Positions 7,941 through 17,417 of a stretch of DNA of 43,796 bases are shown here, in pieces. Both the position numbers and the translations under genes were made by a program. How positions within the stretch are numbered: position 1 is the first letter of the stretch; each line of letters begins with the position of its first letter. A model generated the notes under the pieces. That model was not told where the DNA came from and made no database searches. It saw only the letters and a program-made list of their open reading frames with translations. Origin of the DNA: Enterocola sp045654205 (GTDB taxonomy: Bacteria > Bacteroidota > Bacteroidia > Bacteroidales > Paludibacteraceae); contig JAZOMZ010000004.1 in the NCBI GenBank assembly GCA_045654205.1, positions 1 through 43,796 of the forward strand, read 5' to 3'.

Positions 7941-8753
7941 ATGAACAATTTATTATTAAGTATAACCTGGAACGTTGACCCTATTGCATTCTCAATTGGG
8001 AGTGTAACGGTGCGTTGGTATGGATTGCTATTTGCTATAGGATTTCTTTTAGCAGTATTTATGCTAAACAAGATATTTAAAGCAGAAAAATATCCAGACG
8101 ACTGGGCAGACAAAACCTTCCTTTATATTATAGTAGGGGTGGTAATAGGTGCAAGACTAGCTCACGTGTTTTTCTACGATTGGGCTTATTATAAAGACCA
8201 TTTATCAGAAATACTTATGGTATGGCACGGTGGGTTAGCATCGCACGGAGGTGTGCTTGGTGGTGTTATTGCAATGATTTTGCTGTGTAAAAAAGTAATG
8301 AAAAAACCATTGCTTTGGTTAGGCGATAGAGTCTTTGCGGTGGCAGGCATCACAGCTGCGAGCATCCGTATGGGAAACCTTATGAACTCAGAAATCTATG
8401 GCTGTGAAACCACGCTTCCTTGGGGCTTTAAGTTTTTGAGAGATTTTCCAAACTTACCAGTAGACGCAGTGCCAGTTTGTCACCCTACACAAATATATGA
8501 GGCACTTGCATACTTTAGTATGTTCCTAGTTCTTATGTTCCTATATTGGAAAAAAGACTTTGGCAAAAAATACACAGGTATGCTATTTGGTATAGGTTTC
8601 ATTTGGGTGTTCCTATTTAGATTTATAATAGAATTTATCAAAAACGACCAATCAGATTTTGAAGCTGATATGGTACTAAATATGGGACAATTGCTTAGCA
8701 TCCCATTTATTATTTATGGTATTTATTTAGTAATAAAAGCGATTAAGAAATGA
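7941..8753 (+). CDS. lgt: prolipoprotein diacylglyceryl transferase
   Basis: This inner-membrane enzyme attaches diacylglycerol to the lipobox cysteine of prolipoproteins, the first step of lipoprotein maturation. It has 270 residues with several hydrophobic spans. The signature HGGLASHGGVLGG is at about 95-107 and RMGNLMNSEIYG, with the conserved Arg, Asn and Glu, at about 143-154. The ATG follows a 7-bp tandem repeat with no spacer, so there is no normal leader sequence. The 3' end overlaps the next gene by ATGA. Clients in this window include the SusD protein and two other lipoproteins. Confidence 0.95.
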   Translation: MNNLLLSITWNVDPIAFSIGSVTVRWYGLLFAIGFLLAVFMLNKIFKAEKYPDDWADKTFLYIIVGVVIGARLAHVFFYDWAYYKDHLSEILMVWHGGLASHGGVLGGVIAMILLCKKVMKKPLLWLGDRVFAVAGITAASIRMGNLMNSEIYGCETTLPWGFKFLRDFPNLPVDAVPVCHPTQIYEALAYFSMFLVLMFLYWKKDFGKKYTGMLFGIGFIWVFLFRFIIEFIKNDQSDFEADMVLNMGQLLSIPFIIYGIYLVIKAIKK

Positions 8754-8977
8754 TACAACTATTTTTAATATTCTTAATATGTATAGTATTCTTGGTTGTT
8801 TTTGTAATACTGCGAGTCCTATCTGGAGTAAAGGAACTATTGTTTGGACAAAGAAGTTATTCAAACAACGATAAACAAGAATATAAAAAACCTGAAGATG
8901 CAGAATCTGCTATAAAAAATAAAAGATTTGACAAATCTAAAGCAGAAGACGTAGAATATGAAGTAATAAAAGAATAA
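8750..8977 (+). CDS. small single-span membrane protein (possibly DUF4834)
   Basis: A 75-residue protein with one strongly hydrophobic N-terminal segment (residues about 2-27) followed by a charged cytoplasmic-type tail ending VEYEVIKE. The size, the single span and the acidic end resemble the uncharacterised DUF4834 proteins of Bacteroidota, but that assignment is from memory of the family shape. It overlaps lgt by ATGA and ends six bases before proS, so it is part of the lgt-proS operon. Function unknown. Confidence 0.65.
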   Translation: MIQLFLIFLICIVFLVVFVILRVLSGVKELLFGQRSYSNNDKQEYKKPEDAESAIKNKRFDKSKAEDVEYEVIKE

Positions 8978-8983
8978 AATAAT

Positions 8984-10456
8984 ATGGCAAAAGAATTAAC
9001 ATCGAGAGCTGAGAATTACTCACAATGGTACAATGATTTAGTGTTGAAAGCAGACCTTGCAGAAAACTCTGCAGTGCGTGGTTGTATGGTAATTAAACCT
9101 TATGGTTATGCTATTTGGGAGAGAATGCGCGACGAATTAGACAGAATGTTTAAAGAAACAGGTCACGTAAATGCATATTTTCCACTTTTCATTCCAAAAT
9201 CTTTCTTAAGCAAAGAAGCAGACCACGTAGAAGGTTTTGCAAAAGAATGTGCTGTGGTTACTCACTATAGACTTAAACAAAATCCTGATGGTCCTGGTGT
9301 GGTTGTAGACCCAGAAGCAAAACTAGAAGAAGAACTTATTGTTCGTCCAACATCAGAAACCATTATTTGGAGTACATACAAAAACTGGATTCACTCATAT
9401 CGCGACCTTCCAATCCTTTGTAACCAATGGGCAAACGTGGTTCGTTGGGAAATGCGTACACGTCTTTTCCTACGTACAGCAGAGTTCCTATGGCAAGAAG
9501 GTCACACCGCTCATGCTACAGAGGCAGAAGCATTAGAAGAAACAGTAAAAATGCTTCATGTTTATGGTGATTTTGCAGAAAAATTCTTAGCTATCCCTGT
9601 TATTAGAGGTGTGAAATCTGCAAACGAACGTTTCGCAGGTGCGCTAGAAACATTCTGTATCGAAGCACTAATGCAAGATGGTAAAGCGCTTCAAGCAGGT
9701 ACATCTCACTTCCTTGGTCAAAACTTTGCTAAGGCATTTGATGTTACCTTTATGAACAAAGAAAACAAACAAGAGCTAGTTTGGGCTACATCTTGGGGTG
9801 TTTCTACTCGTTTGATGGGTGCACTTATCATGACTCACTCAGACGACAACGGTCTTGTTCTTCCTCCAACACTTGCTCCAATTCAAGTGGTGATTGTGCC
9901 TATTTACAAAACGGAAGAACAACTAAATGCTATCAAAGCAAAAGTAGATGCACTATCTGCAGAGCTTAAAGCAGCAGGCATTAGAGTGAAATTCGACGAC
10001 GATGACACCAAAAAACCAGGTTGGAAATTTGCAGAATACGAACTTAAAGGTGTGCCAGTGCGCTTAGCAATGGGTGCCCGCGACCTAGAAAACAACACTG
10101 TAGAAGTGGCACGTCGTGATACCTTAACCAAAGAAACAGTTTCATTCGACGGTTTGGTAGGTTATATCCAAAACTTACTTACCGACGTTCAAAACAATAT
10201 TTTCCAAAAAGCTGTTGATTATCGCACTTCTGTTACTCGTGAAGTAAACTCATACGAAGAGTTCAAAGTAGAAATCGAGAAAGGTGGTTTCCTACTTTGC
10301 CACTGGGACGGCACTCCAGAAACAGAAGAACTTATCAAACAAGAAACCAAAGCGACTATCCGTTGTATTCCTCTAGAAGGCGACAAAACTCCAGGTGTCT
10401 GCATGGTAACCGGCAAGCCTTCAAAACAAAGAGTTGTGTTCGCAAGAGCATATTAA
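8984..10456 (+). CDS. proS: prolyl-tRNA synthetase (short archaeal/eukaryotic-like type)
   Basis: A class II aminoacyl-tRNA synthetase that charges tRNA-Pro. At 490 residues it lacks the editing insertion of the long bacterial form. Motif 1 region GCMVIKPYGYAIWERMRDEL is near residues 32-52, motif 2 VRWEMRTRLFLRTAEFLWQEGHT follows at about 150, and WATSWGVSTRLMGALIMTHSD carries motif 3. The C-terminal end VVFARAY is the usual tyrosine ending of this subclass. It lies three bases before the flippase gene of the glycan cluster. Confidence 0.95.
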   Translation: MAKELTSRAENYSQWYNDLVLKADLAENSAVRGCMVIKPYGYAIWERMRDELDRMFKETGHVNAYFPLFIPKSFLSKEADHVEGFAKECAVVTHYRLKQNPDGPGVVVDPEAKLEEELIVRPTSETIIWSTYKNWIHSYRDLPILCNQWANVVRWEMRTRLFLRTAEFLWQEGHTAHATEAEALEETVKMLHVYGDFAEKFLAIPVIRGVKSANERFAGALETFCIEALMQDGKALQAGTSHFLGQNFAKAFDVTFMNKENKQELVWATSWGVSTRLMGALIMTHSDDNGLVLPPTLAPIQVVIVPIYKTEEQLNAIKAKVDALSAELKAAGIRVKFDDDDTKKPGWKFAEYELKGVPVRLAMGARDLENNTVEVARRDTLTKETVSFDGLVGYIQNLLTDVQNNIFQKAVDYRTSVTREVNSYEEFKVEIEKGGFLLCHWDGTPETEELIKQETKATIRCIPLEGDKTPGVCMVTGKPSKQRVVFARAY

Positions 10457-10459
10457 TGA

Positions 10460-11998
10460 ATGGCGTCTATAGACAGTAAGAAAATATTATTTAATACAAT
10501 ATTCTTATACATTAGGATAATTGTCTCAATTGTTATTTCCCTGTGGACCGTTCCTATTATTTTAGGTACACTCGGTGTAGAGGATTATGGTATCTATAAT
10601 CTTGTGGCAGGGATAATAGCAATGCTTTCTTTCCTAAATATTTCAATGATAGTCTCTACTCAGAGATATATGTCTGTTTCCTTAGGGAAGGAAGATAAGA
10701 GTATATTACCTAATGTATTTAATGCAAGTATTGTAATTCATTTTCTTCTGGGATTAGTTATAGTAGCTATGTTAGAAGTCTGTTCTTTATTTGTTTTTGA
10801 TGGTTTTCTTAATATAAATCCAGAAAGAATTGACGCTTCTAAGCTATTATTTCAATTCTTAATAGCGAATATGTTTGTAATGGTAATGTCTGTTCCTTTT
10901 GATGCAGCAATTAATGCCCATGAGGATATGATGTTCTTCTCTATTGTAAGCATATTTGAGTATGGTTTAAGACTTTTACTTGCATTCGCCTTGGCGTATA
11001 TTAGTGTAGACAAATTACCATTCTATGGATTCGGTTTATTATGTATAACTATTATTGTATTTGTAATAAAGTTTGTATTTAGGTATTATAAATACCCTAG
11101 TTTAAGAATAAAGTTGAGAAATAAAATTGATTTTTCTTTAATGAAATCAATGTTGAAATTTACAGGATTTAATGTTGTAAGTAGTTTCTCTTTGGTTGCA
11201 TCAAGACAAGGTCTGGCGGTTTTCTATAACTTATTCTTTGGAACAATAGCAAATACGGCTTATGGTATAGCAAATCAAATCAATGGAGCGTTGAGCTATT
11301 TCTCTACGACATTGCCAAATGCTATGAATCCACAAATAATGCAAAGTGAGGGGGCTAATGATAGGCAAAAGGTAATATCAATGTCTTTAATATCTTCAAA
11401 ACTTTCTACTATAATATTAGCTTGTGTAGTGGTACCATTGATATTAGAAATGCCATATGTGTTGCAGTTGTGGTTGAAAGAAGTGCCATTATATACCGTA
11501 GAATTGTGTCGCTTAATTTTGATATTGTCAATATTTTACCAATTATCTACTGGTCTAATGTCGTCTGTACAGGCGGTGGGTAATATTAGGAATTATCAGC
11601 TATCTGTATCTGCTTTATACCTAATTATATTGCCAATCACTTATGTCGCATTAATATATTATAAAGATATTAGAATACCACTTATTGTTTCTATAGTAAT
11701 GGAAATAATAACTTTATTGGTAAGAATAGCATTTGCAAATAAATTGGTGGGAATTAAGTGGAAAGACTTTATAGGTGGCATAGTGGCGCCACTTATGATA
11801 TGTATCTTACTATCTTTTATTGCTCCATATTTTGTTGTGAAGGCATTAGAACCATCTATAGGAAGAGTTATACTAACAACTGTGACTTTTTTGCCAATAT
11901 TTTTTAGTATATTATGGGTGATTGTTCTAAATAATTCAGATAAGAATTTTACCAAGAACTTATTGTCAATTGCAAAAAATAAAATACTTAGGAGATAA
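10460..11998 (+). CDS. Wzx-like polysaccharide flippase (MATE/MOP superfamily)
   Basis: A 512-residue integral membrane protein with about 12-14 hydrophobic segments. The N-terminal pattern RIIVSIVISLWTVPIILG then LGVEDYGIYNLVAG is typical of O-antigen and capsule lipid-linked repeat-unit flippases. It would move undecaprenyl-linked oligosaccharide across the inner membrane. It starts three bases after proS, so the glycan cluster may be read through from the proS transcript. Base composition is clearly more AT-rich than proS, with many ATA, TTA and AGA codons. The substrate cannot be told. Confidence 0.85.
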   Translation: MASIDSKKILFNTIFLYIRIIVSIVISLWTVPIILGTLGVEDYGIYNLVAGIIAMLSFLNISMIVSTQRYMSVSLGKEDKSILPNVFNASIVIHFLLGLVIVAMLEVCSLFVFDGFLNINPERIDASKLLFQFLIANMFVMVMSVPFDAAINAHEDMMFFSIVSIFEYGLRLLLAFALAYISVDKLPFYGFGLLCITIIVFVIKFVFRYYKYPSLRIKLRNKIDFSLMKSMLKFTGFNVVSSFSLVASRQGLAVFYNLFFGTIANTAYGIANQINGALSYFSTTLPNAMNPQIMQSEGANDRQKVISMSLISSKLSTIILACVVVPLILEMPYVLQLWLKEVPLYTVELCRLILILSIFYQLSTGLMSSVQAVGNIRNYQLSVSALYLIILPITYVALIYYKDIRIPLIVSIVMEIITLLVRIAFANKLVGIKWKDFIGGIVAPLMICILLSFIAPYFVVKALEPSIGRVILTTVTFLPIFFSILWVIVLNNSDKNFTKNLLSIAKNKILRR

Positions 11999-12003
11999 AA
12001 TAT

Positions 12004-13221
12004 ATGAGAATAGGCCTAATCGCATATCATGCGGCATCAAATTTTGGTGCTTCACTTCAGTTATTATCTACATATTCTTTTTTTAAGAACAGAGGTGATG
12101 AACCTGTAATAATAAACTGGGTGGTAGAAGATTTTGAGGAATTCTATAAAGTAAGAACTCCTAAAATTCAAGAAGAATGCTTGTTGGAATTTAGAAAAAA
12201 CTATTGGACAGAGACTTCTTTATGTAGAACATCTCAAGATGTAGCAAAAGTAATTGATGACGAGAAATTAGAGGCGGTAATAATAGGTAGTGATGCAGTT
12301 GCTCAAAATTTTTCTCCGTTTTATCTTGTTCCAAAGTATAAATTAGGTCTTATTAATACACCGACATCAGACAGACAATTCCCAAATGTATTTTGGGGTG
12401 AATTTATTAAATATCTTAAAAGAGATATTCCTGTGGTAGTGATGTCTGCATCTTCTCAAGATTCTCCATATAAGACATTCTCTGCAGAGGTTTGCGAGCA
12501 AATGCATCAATGTATAAAAAGATATTCATATTGTTCGGTACGTGATACTTGGACACAAGAGATGTTTAGGTATGTTACTAAAAATGAGATTGTACCAGAG
12601 GTTACTCCAGACCCTGTATTTGCATTTAATATTAATGCTGGTGGATTAATTCCTACAAGAGAAGAGATTCTTAAGAAATTTAATTTACCAGAAAAATACT
12701 TTGTTATAAGTTTCTTGGCCAAACCAGCAGTTTCTCAAGAGTGGCTAAGTAAATTTGAAAAACTTGCTAAAGAGAAAGGAATTGCATGCGTAATGTTACC
12801 TTTTTCTTATAAAAAATCATTAGGAGAAACAGAAAATGCTATTAATCTACCTTTATCTCCAATAGAGTGGTATGCTCTAATTAAATACTCATGTGGTTAT
12901 ATAGGACATAATATGCATCCAATAGTTGTATCTTTGACTAATAATGTTCCATTCTTTAGTTTTGACAACTATGGACGTGCAAGAGTTAAGAATCTATTCA
13001 CAAATGATTCTTCAAGCAAGATTAGACATATATTGTCTATTGCAGATATGTTAGATTACAGAGTTCCTTGTATCTTTAGATTCTTTAAATCGCCAAAACC
13101 AGAGTTTGTTCTTGAAAAGATTTTGTCTTTTGATAAAACAAAAACTACAAAATTCAGAACAGAATATTATAAGAAGTATTCTGACATGATGAACAAAATA
13201 ATACAAGTTATAGAAAAATAG
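12004..13221 (+). CDS. polysaccharide pyruvyl transferase family protein
   Basis: A 405-residue soluble protein. The start MRIGLIAYHAASNFGASLQLLS corresponds to the N-terminal block of polysaccharide pyruvyl transferases (WcaK/CsaB-like), enzymes that add pyruvate ketals from phosphoenolpyruvate to sugar units. An IIGSDAVAQN segment (about residue 95) is in the place of the family's usual GSDQ motif, with Gln replaced by Ala. HNMHPIVVSL near residue 301 matches the later conserved block, where His is followed by a hydrophobic strand. The altered GSDQ site leaves the exact donor uncertain. It sits five bases after the flippase. Confidence 0.75.
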   Translation: MRIGLIAYHAASNFGASLQLLSTYSFFKNRGDEPVIINWVVEDFEEFYKVRTPKIQEECLLEFRKNYWTETSLCRTSQDVAKVIDDEKLEAVIIGSDAVAQNFSPFYLVPKYKLGLINTPTSDRQFPNVFWGEFIKYLKRDIPVVVMSASSQDSPYKTFSAEVCEQMHQCIKRYSYCSVRDTWTQEMFRYVTKNEIVPEVTPDPVFAFNINAGGLIPTREEILKKFNLPEKYFVISFLAKPAVSQEWLSKFEKLAKEKGIACVMLPFSYKKSLGETENAINLPLSPIEWYALIKYSCGYIGHNMHPIVVSLTNNVPFFSFDNYGRARVKNLFTNDSSSKIRHILSIADMLDYRVPCIFRFFKSPKPEFVLEKILSFDKTKTTKFRTEYYKKYSDMMNKIIQVIEK

Positions 13222-13277
13222 ATTATAGTAAAGTTGTAGTTATTTTAGATGTATCAATAAAATTGTGAAAAATTATA

Positions 13278-14465
13278 ATGGGGTATAGCACACCTTATAT
13301 TGTTTTAAATATAATATTTTTAATATTATCTGTCTTGTCTTTTGCAAGTAAGAAAGAATCTACTCAAAAACAATGGGCATTATTATCTGCGATTGTTTTT
13401 ATTGTCTTTTTTGCTTTTAGGGGTTATGTTCAGACCGATACTTTAAACTATTATAATCTTTTTGAAAGGCTTCCTAGTATATTTACACAATTTCCGGACG
13501 ATCCAGATTACGACACGGGATTTCTTGTTTATATGTCAATAATTAAATCAATAGGATTCTCCTATAATCATTTTATCTTTATTAGTAGTGTTATAGATTT
13601 GATATTATTGACAATACTCTTTAGACAGTATTTCTCGTATAAATATTATGCATTCTATTTTTATATATTCCTAATATTTACAGGGTTTGAGTATGAGTTT
13701 AATTTGATGAGGAATATTAAGTCTGTATTATTATTTCTAATATCCATAAAGTATATATATTCACGTGATTTTGTAAAATTTCTTGTATTAAATCTGATAG
13801 GGCTAACATTCCATTGGTCTTCTATTGTATTTATACCTTTGTATTTCTTTATTCATAAAGAACTTTCTCTAAGGGTATTATGTGTGTTCTTTTTTATAGG
13901 GATATCCATATATTTTTTAATGCCATATTTGTTGCATCCAATGTTGAAATTTATTTCTAATATTTTTCAGGGATTCACATTTGTAGAAAAAATAGAAACA
14001 TACTTAGAGTTAAAAAAGTATAGTATGGGTAAGAAGTTTGGATTAGTTGATATAATATCGATAATATGGTATCTATTAATGTTGATTTCCTATAATAGAA
14101 TAAAAGAGACATCATCATATAGTATATGCTTTGTTAACTTATTTGTTATATGCTTTATTTTCTCCTGCATGTCTTCAGGAATGGTTATATTTAGACAACG
14201 TGTGGCAGTATTATTTGAACCAGCTGCTTGGGTGTTGTTTGTTTGGATTCTAAAAGCCCAAAATGATCTTAAAAATAAGCTTTTTGTATTCAGTATGATT
14301 GCGTTATTTGGTTTGTTGATACCACTTAGAAGATTTAAAAACGACATATTGTATGAATATGATAATATCCTTCTTAATGAGAAAATTATTTCGATAGAAG
14401 AAAGAACTGAGAGATTCCAAAAAATTAAGTTAGATAAAGAAAAAGAATTAAATAATAAAAAATAA
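13278..14465 (+). CDS. EpsG/Wzy-like polysaccharide polymerase
   Basis: A 395-residue protein with about 10-11 hydrophobic spans. The segment FFAFRGYVQTDTLNYYNLF near residues 43-61 matches the EpsG family signature (Arg, then Asp and Tyr before a long periplasmic loop), followed by DTGFLVYMSIIKSIG. These proteins are thought to polymerise repeat units at the periplasmic face. The gene is among the most AT-rich of the window. A 56-base gap precedes it and GT4 follows after five bases. Wzy proteins diverge fast, so the call rests on topology, the motif and the neighbours. Confidence 0.75.
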   Translation: MGYSTPYIVLNIIFLILSVLSFASKKESTQKQWALLSAIVFIVFFAFRGYVQTDTLNYYNLFERLPSIFTQFPDDPDYDTGFLVYMSIIKSIGFSYNHFIFISSVIDLILLTILFRQYFSYKYYAFYFYIFLIFTGFEYEFNLMRNIKSVLLFLISIKYIYSRDFVKFLVLNLIGLTFHWSSIVFIPLYFFIHKELSLRVLCVFFFIGISIYFLMPYLLHPMLKFISNIFQGFTFVEKIETYLELKKYSMGKKFGLVDIISIIWYLLMLISYNRIKETSSYSICFVNLFVICFIFSCMSSGMVIFRQRVAVLFEPAAWVLFVWILKAQNDLKNKLFVFSMIALFGLLIPLRRFKNDILYEYDNILLNEKIISIEERTERFQKIKLDKEKELNNKK

Positions 14466-14470
14466 ATTTT

Positions 14471-15496
14471 ATGATTTTAGTTACAGGGACATATCCACCA
14501 GAAAGATGTGGAGTTGCAGATTATAGTGCTAGATTGTTAGAAACAGAAACTGCACGCAAAAACTCTTGGAAATTAGTCTATACAAAAGAAACTAAATTAA
14601 AAAATTGTAAGCAATATATTCGTGAAATAAATGCTTTAAATGACAATGAAATAAATATTCAATATCCATCTCGTGGTTATATGAATAGTTTACTTCCACA
14701 TATTTTATGTCTTTATTACAGATTGTTTACCAAAAAGAAGATTTCTACCACTATTCATGAGTATACTCAATTAGGTTGGAAAGGAAGGTTGATGTCGGCA
14801 ATTTTCTTTATTTGCTCGCATAAACTCATCTTTACAAATCCATTTGAGAGAGATGCGGCAGTAAAAGCAGTAAAAAGTGTTGCTAAAAAAAGTGCTATTA
14901 TCAAGATATATTCAAACATTCCTACTTCTAAAAAATTAAAAAGTATAGAAGATAGAAAATATGATATAGGCTATTTTGGATACATAAGACCAGCAAAAGG
15001 TATAGAAGAGTTTATAAATGTAGTTGGGGAATTAAATAAAGTGGGAAAGGTAAATGCATATATTCTAGGTCAGACATTGCCAGATTTAAAGGAATACGCC
15101 GAAGAAATCTATAAAAATGCCACTGCTGCAGGAATAACATTGTTAGGAAGTAAACCAGACGACGAAACTGCAGACATATTAGCCGATACAAAAATTGGTT
15201 ATCTGCCTTTGCCTGATGGTTTATCTGAGCGTCGCGGGTCTTTCCTTGCGTATGCAAAAAATCAATCTATTATTATTGCCAATAATGGTCCTTTTGTTTC
15301 TGATGAATTAAGAAAACATCTTATAATAGTTGATAATCCACAGCAAGCGCAACAACAATTGGAACAAGTATTGAAGGCTTCTGTTGATGAGAATAATAAA
15401 AAACAATCTTCTGTAATTAAATATATAACAGATGAATTGCCTTCTTCATGGGATGATGTAGTTATGAATTATATTAATTTTCTAAATCATGTCTAA
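14471..15496 (+). CDS. glycosyltransferase, GT4-like
   Basis: A 341-residue GT-B-fold enzyme. The N-terminus ILVTGTYPPERCGVADYSARLL is the usual start of GT4 enzymes that bind acceptor and donor between two Rossmann domains. IGYFGYIRPAKGIEEF (about residues 161-176) begins the donor-binding domain. GYLPLPDGLSERRGSFLAYA occupies the position of the nucleotide-sugar contact region with its conserved Glu. It has no membrane spans. It overlaps the WbsX-like gene by 8 bases. The sugar specificity is unknown. Confidence 0.8.
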   Translation: MILVTGTYPPERCGVADYSARLLETETARKNSWKLVYTKETKLKNCKQYIREINALNDNEINIQYPSRGYMNSLLPHILCLYYRLFTKKKISTTIHEYTQLGWKGRLMSAIFFICSHKLIFTNPFERDAAVKAVKSVAKKSAIIKIYSNIPTSKKLKSIEDRKYDIGYFGYIRPAKGIEEFINVVGELNKVGKVNAYILGQTLPDLKEYAEEIYKNATAAGITLLGSKPDDETADILADTKIGYLPLPDGLSERRGSFLAYAKNQSIIIANNGPFVSDELRKHLIIVDNPQQAQQQLEQVLKASVDENNKKQSSVIKYITDELPSSWDDVVMNYINFLNHV

Positions 15497-16616
15497 AACT
15501 AAATTAATAGCAATCTATTTCCCTCAGTTTCACAACATTCCAGAGAATGATGAGTGGTGGGGACGTGGTTTTACAGATTGGCAATTGGTGAAAGATGCCA
15601 AACCATTGTACAAAGGTCATCATCAGCCTCGTGTGCCAATAGATGAAGATTATTATAATCCTTGCAATGTTGAGACTCTGTCTAAGCAGATAGACCTTGC
15701 AAAAGCTTATGGCGTAGGTGGTTTTATGTTTTATCATTATTGGTTTGATGGCAAGTTGATTCTGGAAAAACCATTGGAAACTTTCTTGAATAATCCACAA
15801 CTAGATATGCCATTTTGTCTTTCATGGGCAAATCCATCATGGACTCGTCAATGGAAAGGTAATAATGAAGTGTTGCAAAAACAACAACACCTAACAGATA
15901 AAGCTCTATGGCGAAAGCATTTTGATTATCTTTTACCATTCTTTAAAGATAAAAGAGCATTGAAAATGGATGGTAAACCTATGTTTGTTATCTATGTGCC
16001 AGAAATTGTAAATAATGCAGGTGAAATGTTTGCTTGTTGGAATGAGTGGGCAAAAGAAAATGGACTACCAGGTATTTACTTTGTAGCAACAAAAGGATAT
16101 GATTTTGCAAATCCTTCTTTCTTGCAATCATATCAAGCTATGCTTAAATTCCAACCTCGTGAGGCGAATACTTCGGCAAAAAACAAAAAGGTTTCTGGAG
16201 TCTATAAATTGAGTGCATTATTCCGCAAACTACCACAAAGTTGGCAAGCAAAATTGGTAGAATGGCGAATCAAATTTAAAGGTGTAACATTCCATTCTAC
16301 AAAAAATGTATGGGATATTATTTTAAACCATGCATATGAAAATGACTATTCTCAATATCCTTTACAAATTTTTGAGAGTGCGTTCTTTGAGTGGGATAAT
16401 ACTGCTAGATATGCTAAACGAGCTAATATCTTTACAGAAACAACCTTAGAAGAAAAACGTGAGTTTTTTGAGCAGTTGCATAAAAAATCACTAGAGGCAA
16501 ATGCTCCATATTTATTCTTCAATGCTTGGAATGAATGGTCTGAAGCTGCATATCTAGAACCAGACAAACAAAATGGTTATTCCCACCTAGAAATAATAAA
16601 AGAAACGGTTAAATGA
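15489..16616 (+). CDS. WbsX-like / glycoside hydrolase family 99-like protein
   Basis: A 375-residue protein starting KLIAIYFPQFHNIPENDEWWG followed by GFTDWQLVKDAKPLYKGHHQP, the hallmark of the WbsX/GTWsX family related to GH99 endomannosidases. The end FFNAWNEWSEAAYLEPD is equally characteristic. Such proteins are common in O-antigen and rhamnan clusters, where they are annotated as glycosyltransferases or glycan-acting enzymes. The actual reaction is not settled. It overlaps the GT4 gene by 8 bases and the GT2 gene by ATGA, indicating tight coupling. Confidence 0.82.
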   Translation: MSKTKLIAIYFPQFHNIPENDEWWGRGFTDWQLVKDAKPLYKGHHQPRVPIDEDYYNPCNVETLSKQIDLAKAYGVGGFMFYHYWFDGKLILEKPLETFLNNPQLDMPFCLSWANPSWTRQWKGNNEVLQKQQHLTDKALWRKHFDYLLPFFKDKRALKMDGKPMFVIYVPEIVNNAGEMFACWNEWAKENGLPGIYFVATKGYDFANPSFLQSYQAMLKFQPREANTSAKNKKVSGVYKLSALFRKLPQSWQAKLVEWRIKFKGVTFHSTKNVWDIILNHAYENDYSQYPLQIFESAFFEWDNTARYAKRANIFTETTLEEKREFFEQLHKKSLEANAPYLFFNAWNEWSEAAYLEPDKQNGYSHLEIIKETVK

Positions 16617-17410
16617 TAACAGCATCTATTGTTATATATCATCCACACAAGGATATGCTTAAAACGCTATTAGACAGTGTAAAAGAATCTTATAGTGTGG
16701 ATAAATTGTGGATTATTGACAATGCTCCTTCTATTGAAAATGATTGGGTAAAAACCTATCTGCCATATATAGACTATGTAGAGAATGAAAATACTGGCTA
16801 TGGTCATGCTCACAATATAGCAATGCGCAGAGCAGTAGAAGCGGGTAGCACTTATCATGTTATTTTAAATCCTGATATAGAATTTTCAGCAAATGCATTA
16901 AAGGAGTTAGCGTCCTATATGGATAAAAATGCAGAAGCAGGATGGGTAATGCCAAAGGTATTGTATCCTAATGGAGATATCCAATATTTGTGCAAAAAAC
17001 TTCCTACTCCTTTTAATCTTTTCTTGCGTCGTTTCCTTCCTGCATGGAATTGGGTAAAGAAAATGGACGAAGATTTTGAATTAAGACATACAGGATATGA
17101 CAAGGAAATGAACGTGCCATTCCTTTCTGGTTGTTTTATGTTCTTAAGAGTAGAAACAATAGCGAAACACAACTTATATTTCGACGAACGTTTCTTTATG
17201 TATTGTGAAGATTTAGATTTATCTCGCAGGTTTAATCAGGTTAGTAAGAATATGTATTATCCAGCAGTAAGCATCATTCACAATCATGAAAAGGGTTCAT
17301 ACAAGAGCAAAAAACTAATGATGTGTCATATTCAATCTGTAATTAAATACTTCAATAAGTGGGGATGGATATTTGATAAGGAGAGAAAAATTATTAATAG
17401 AAAACTATAA
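16613..17410 (+). CDS. glycosyltransferase family 2 (rhamnosyltransferase-like)
   Basis: A 265-residue GT-A enzyme. ASIVIYHPHKDMLKTLLDSV at the N-terminus, NTGYGHAHNIAMRRA (about 61-75) and VILNPDIEFS, in which the Asp-containing motif would coordinate metal and nucleotide sugar, match rhamnosyltransferase-type GT2 proteins. FLSGCFMFLR and DERFFMYCEDLDLSRR give the acceptor-side block with the catalytic-base ED pair. It overlaps the WbsX-like gene by four bases. Donor and acceptor cannot be assigned from sequence. Confidence 0.85.
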   Translation: MITASIVIYHPHKDMLKTLLDSVKESYSVDKLWIIDNAPSIENDWVKTYLPYIDYVENENTGYGHAHNIAMRRAVEAGSTYHVILNPDIEFSANALKELASYMDKNAEAGWVMPKVLYPNGDIQYLCKKLPTPFNLFLRRFLPAWNWVKKMDEDFELRHTGYDKEMNVPFLSGCFMFLRVETIAKHNLYFDERFFMYCEDLDLSRRFNQVSKNMYYPAVSIIHNHEKGSYKSKKLMMCHIQSVIKYFNKWGWIFDKERKIINRKL

Positions 17411-17417
17411 TTGTAAT

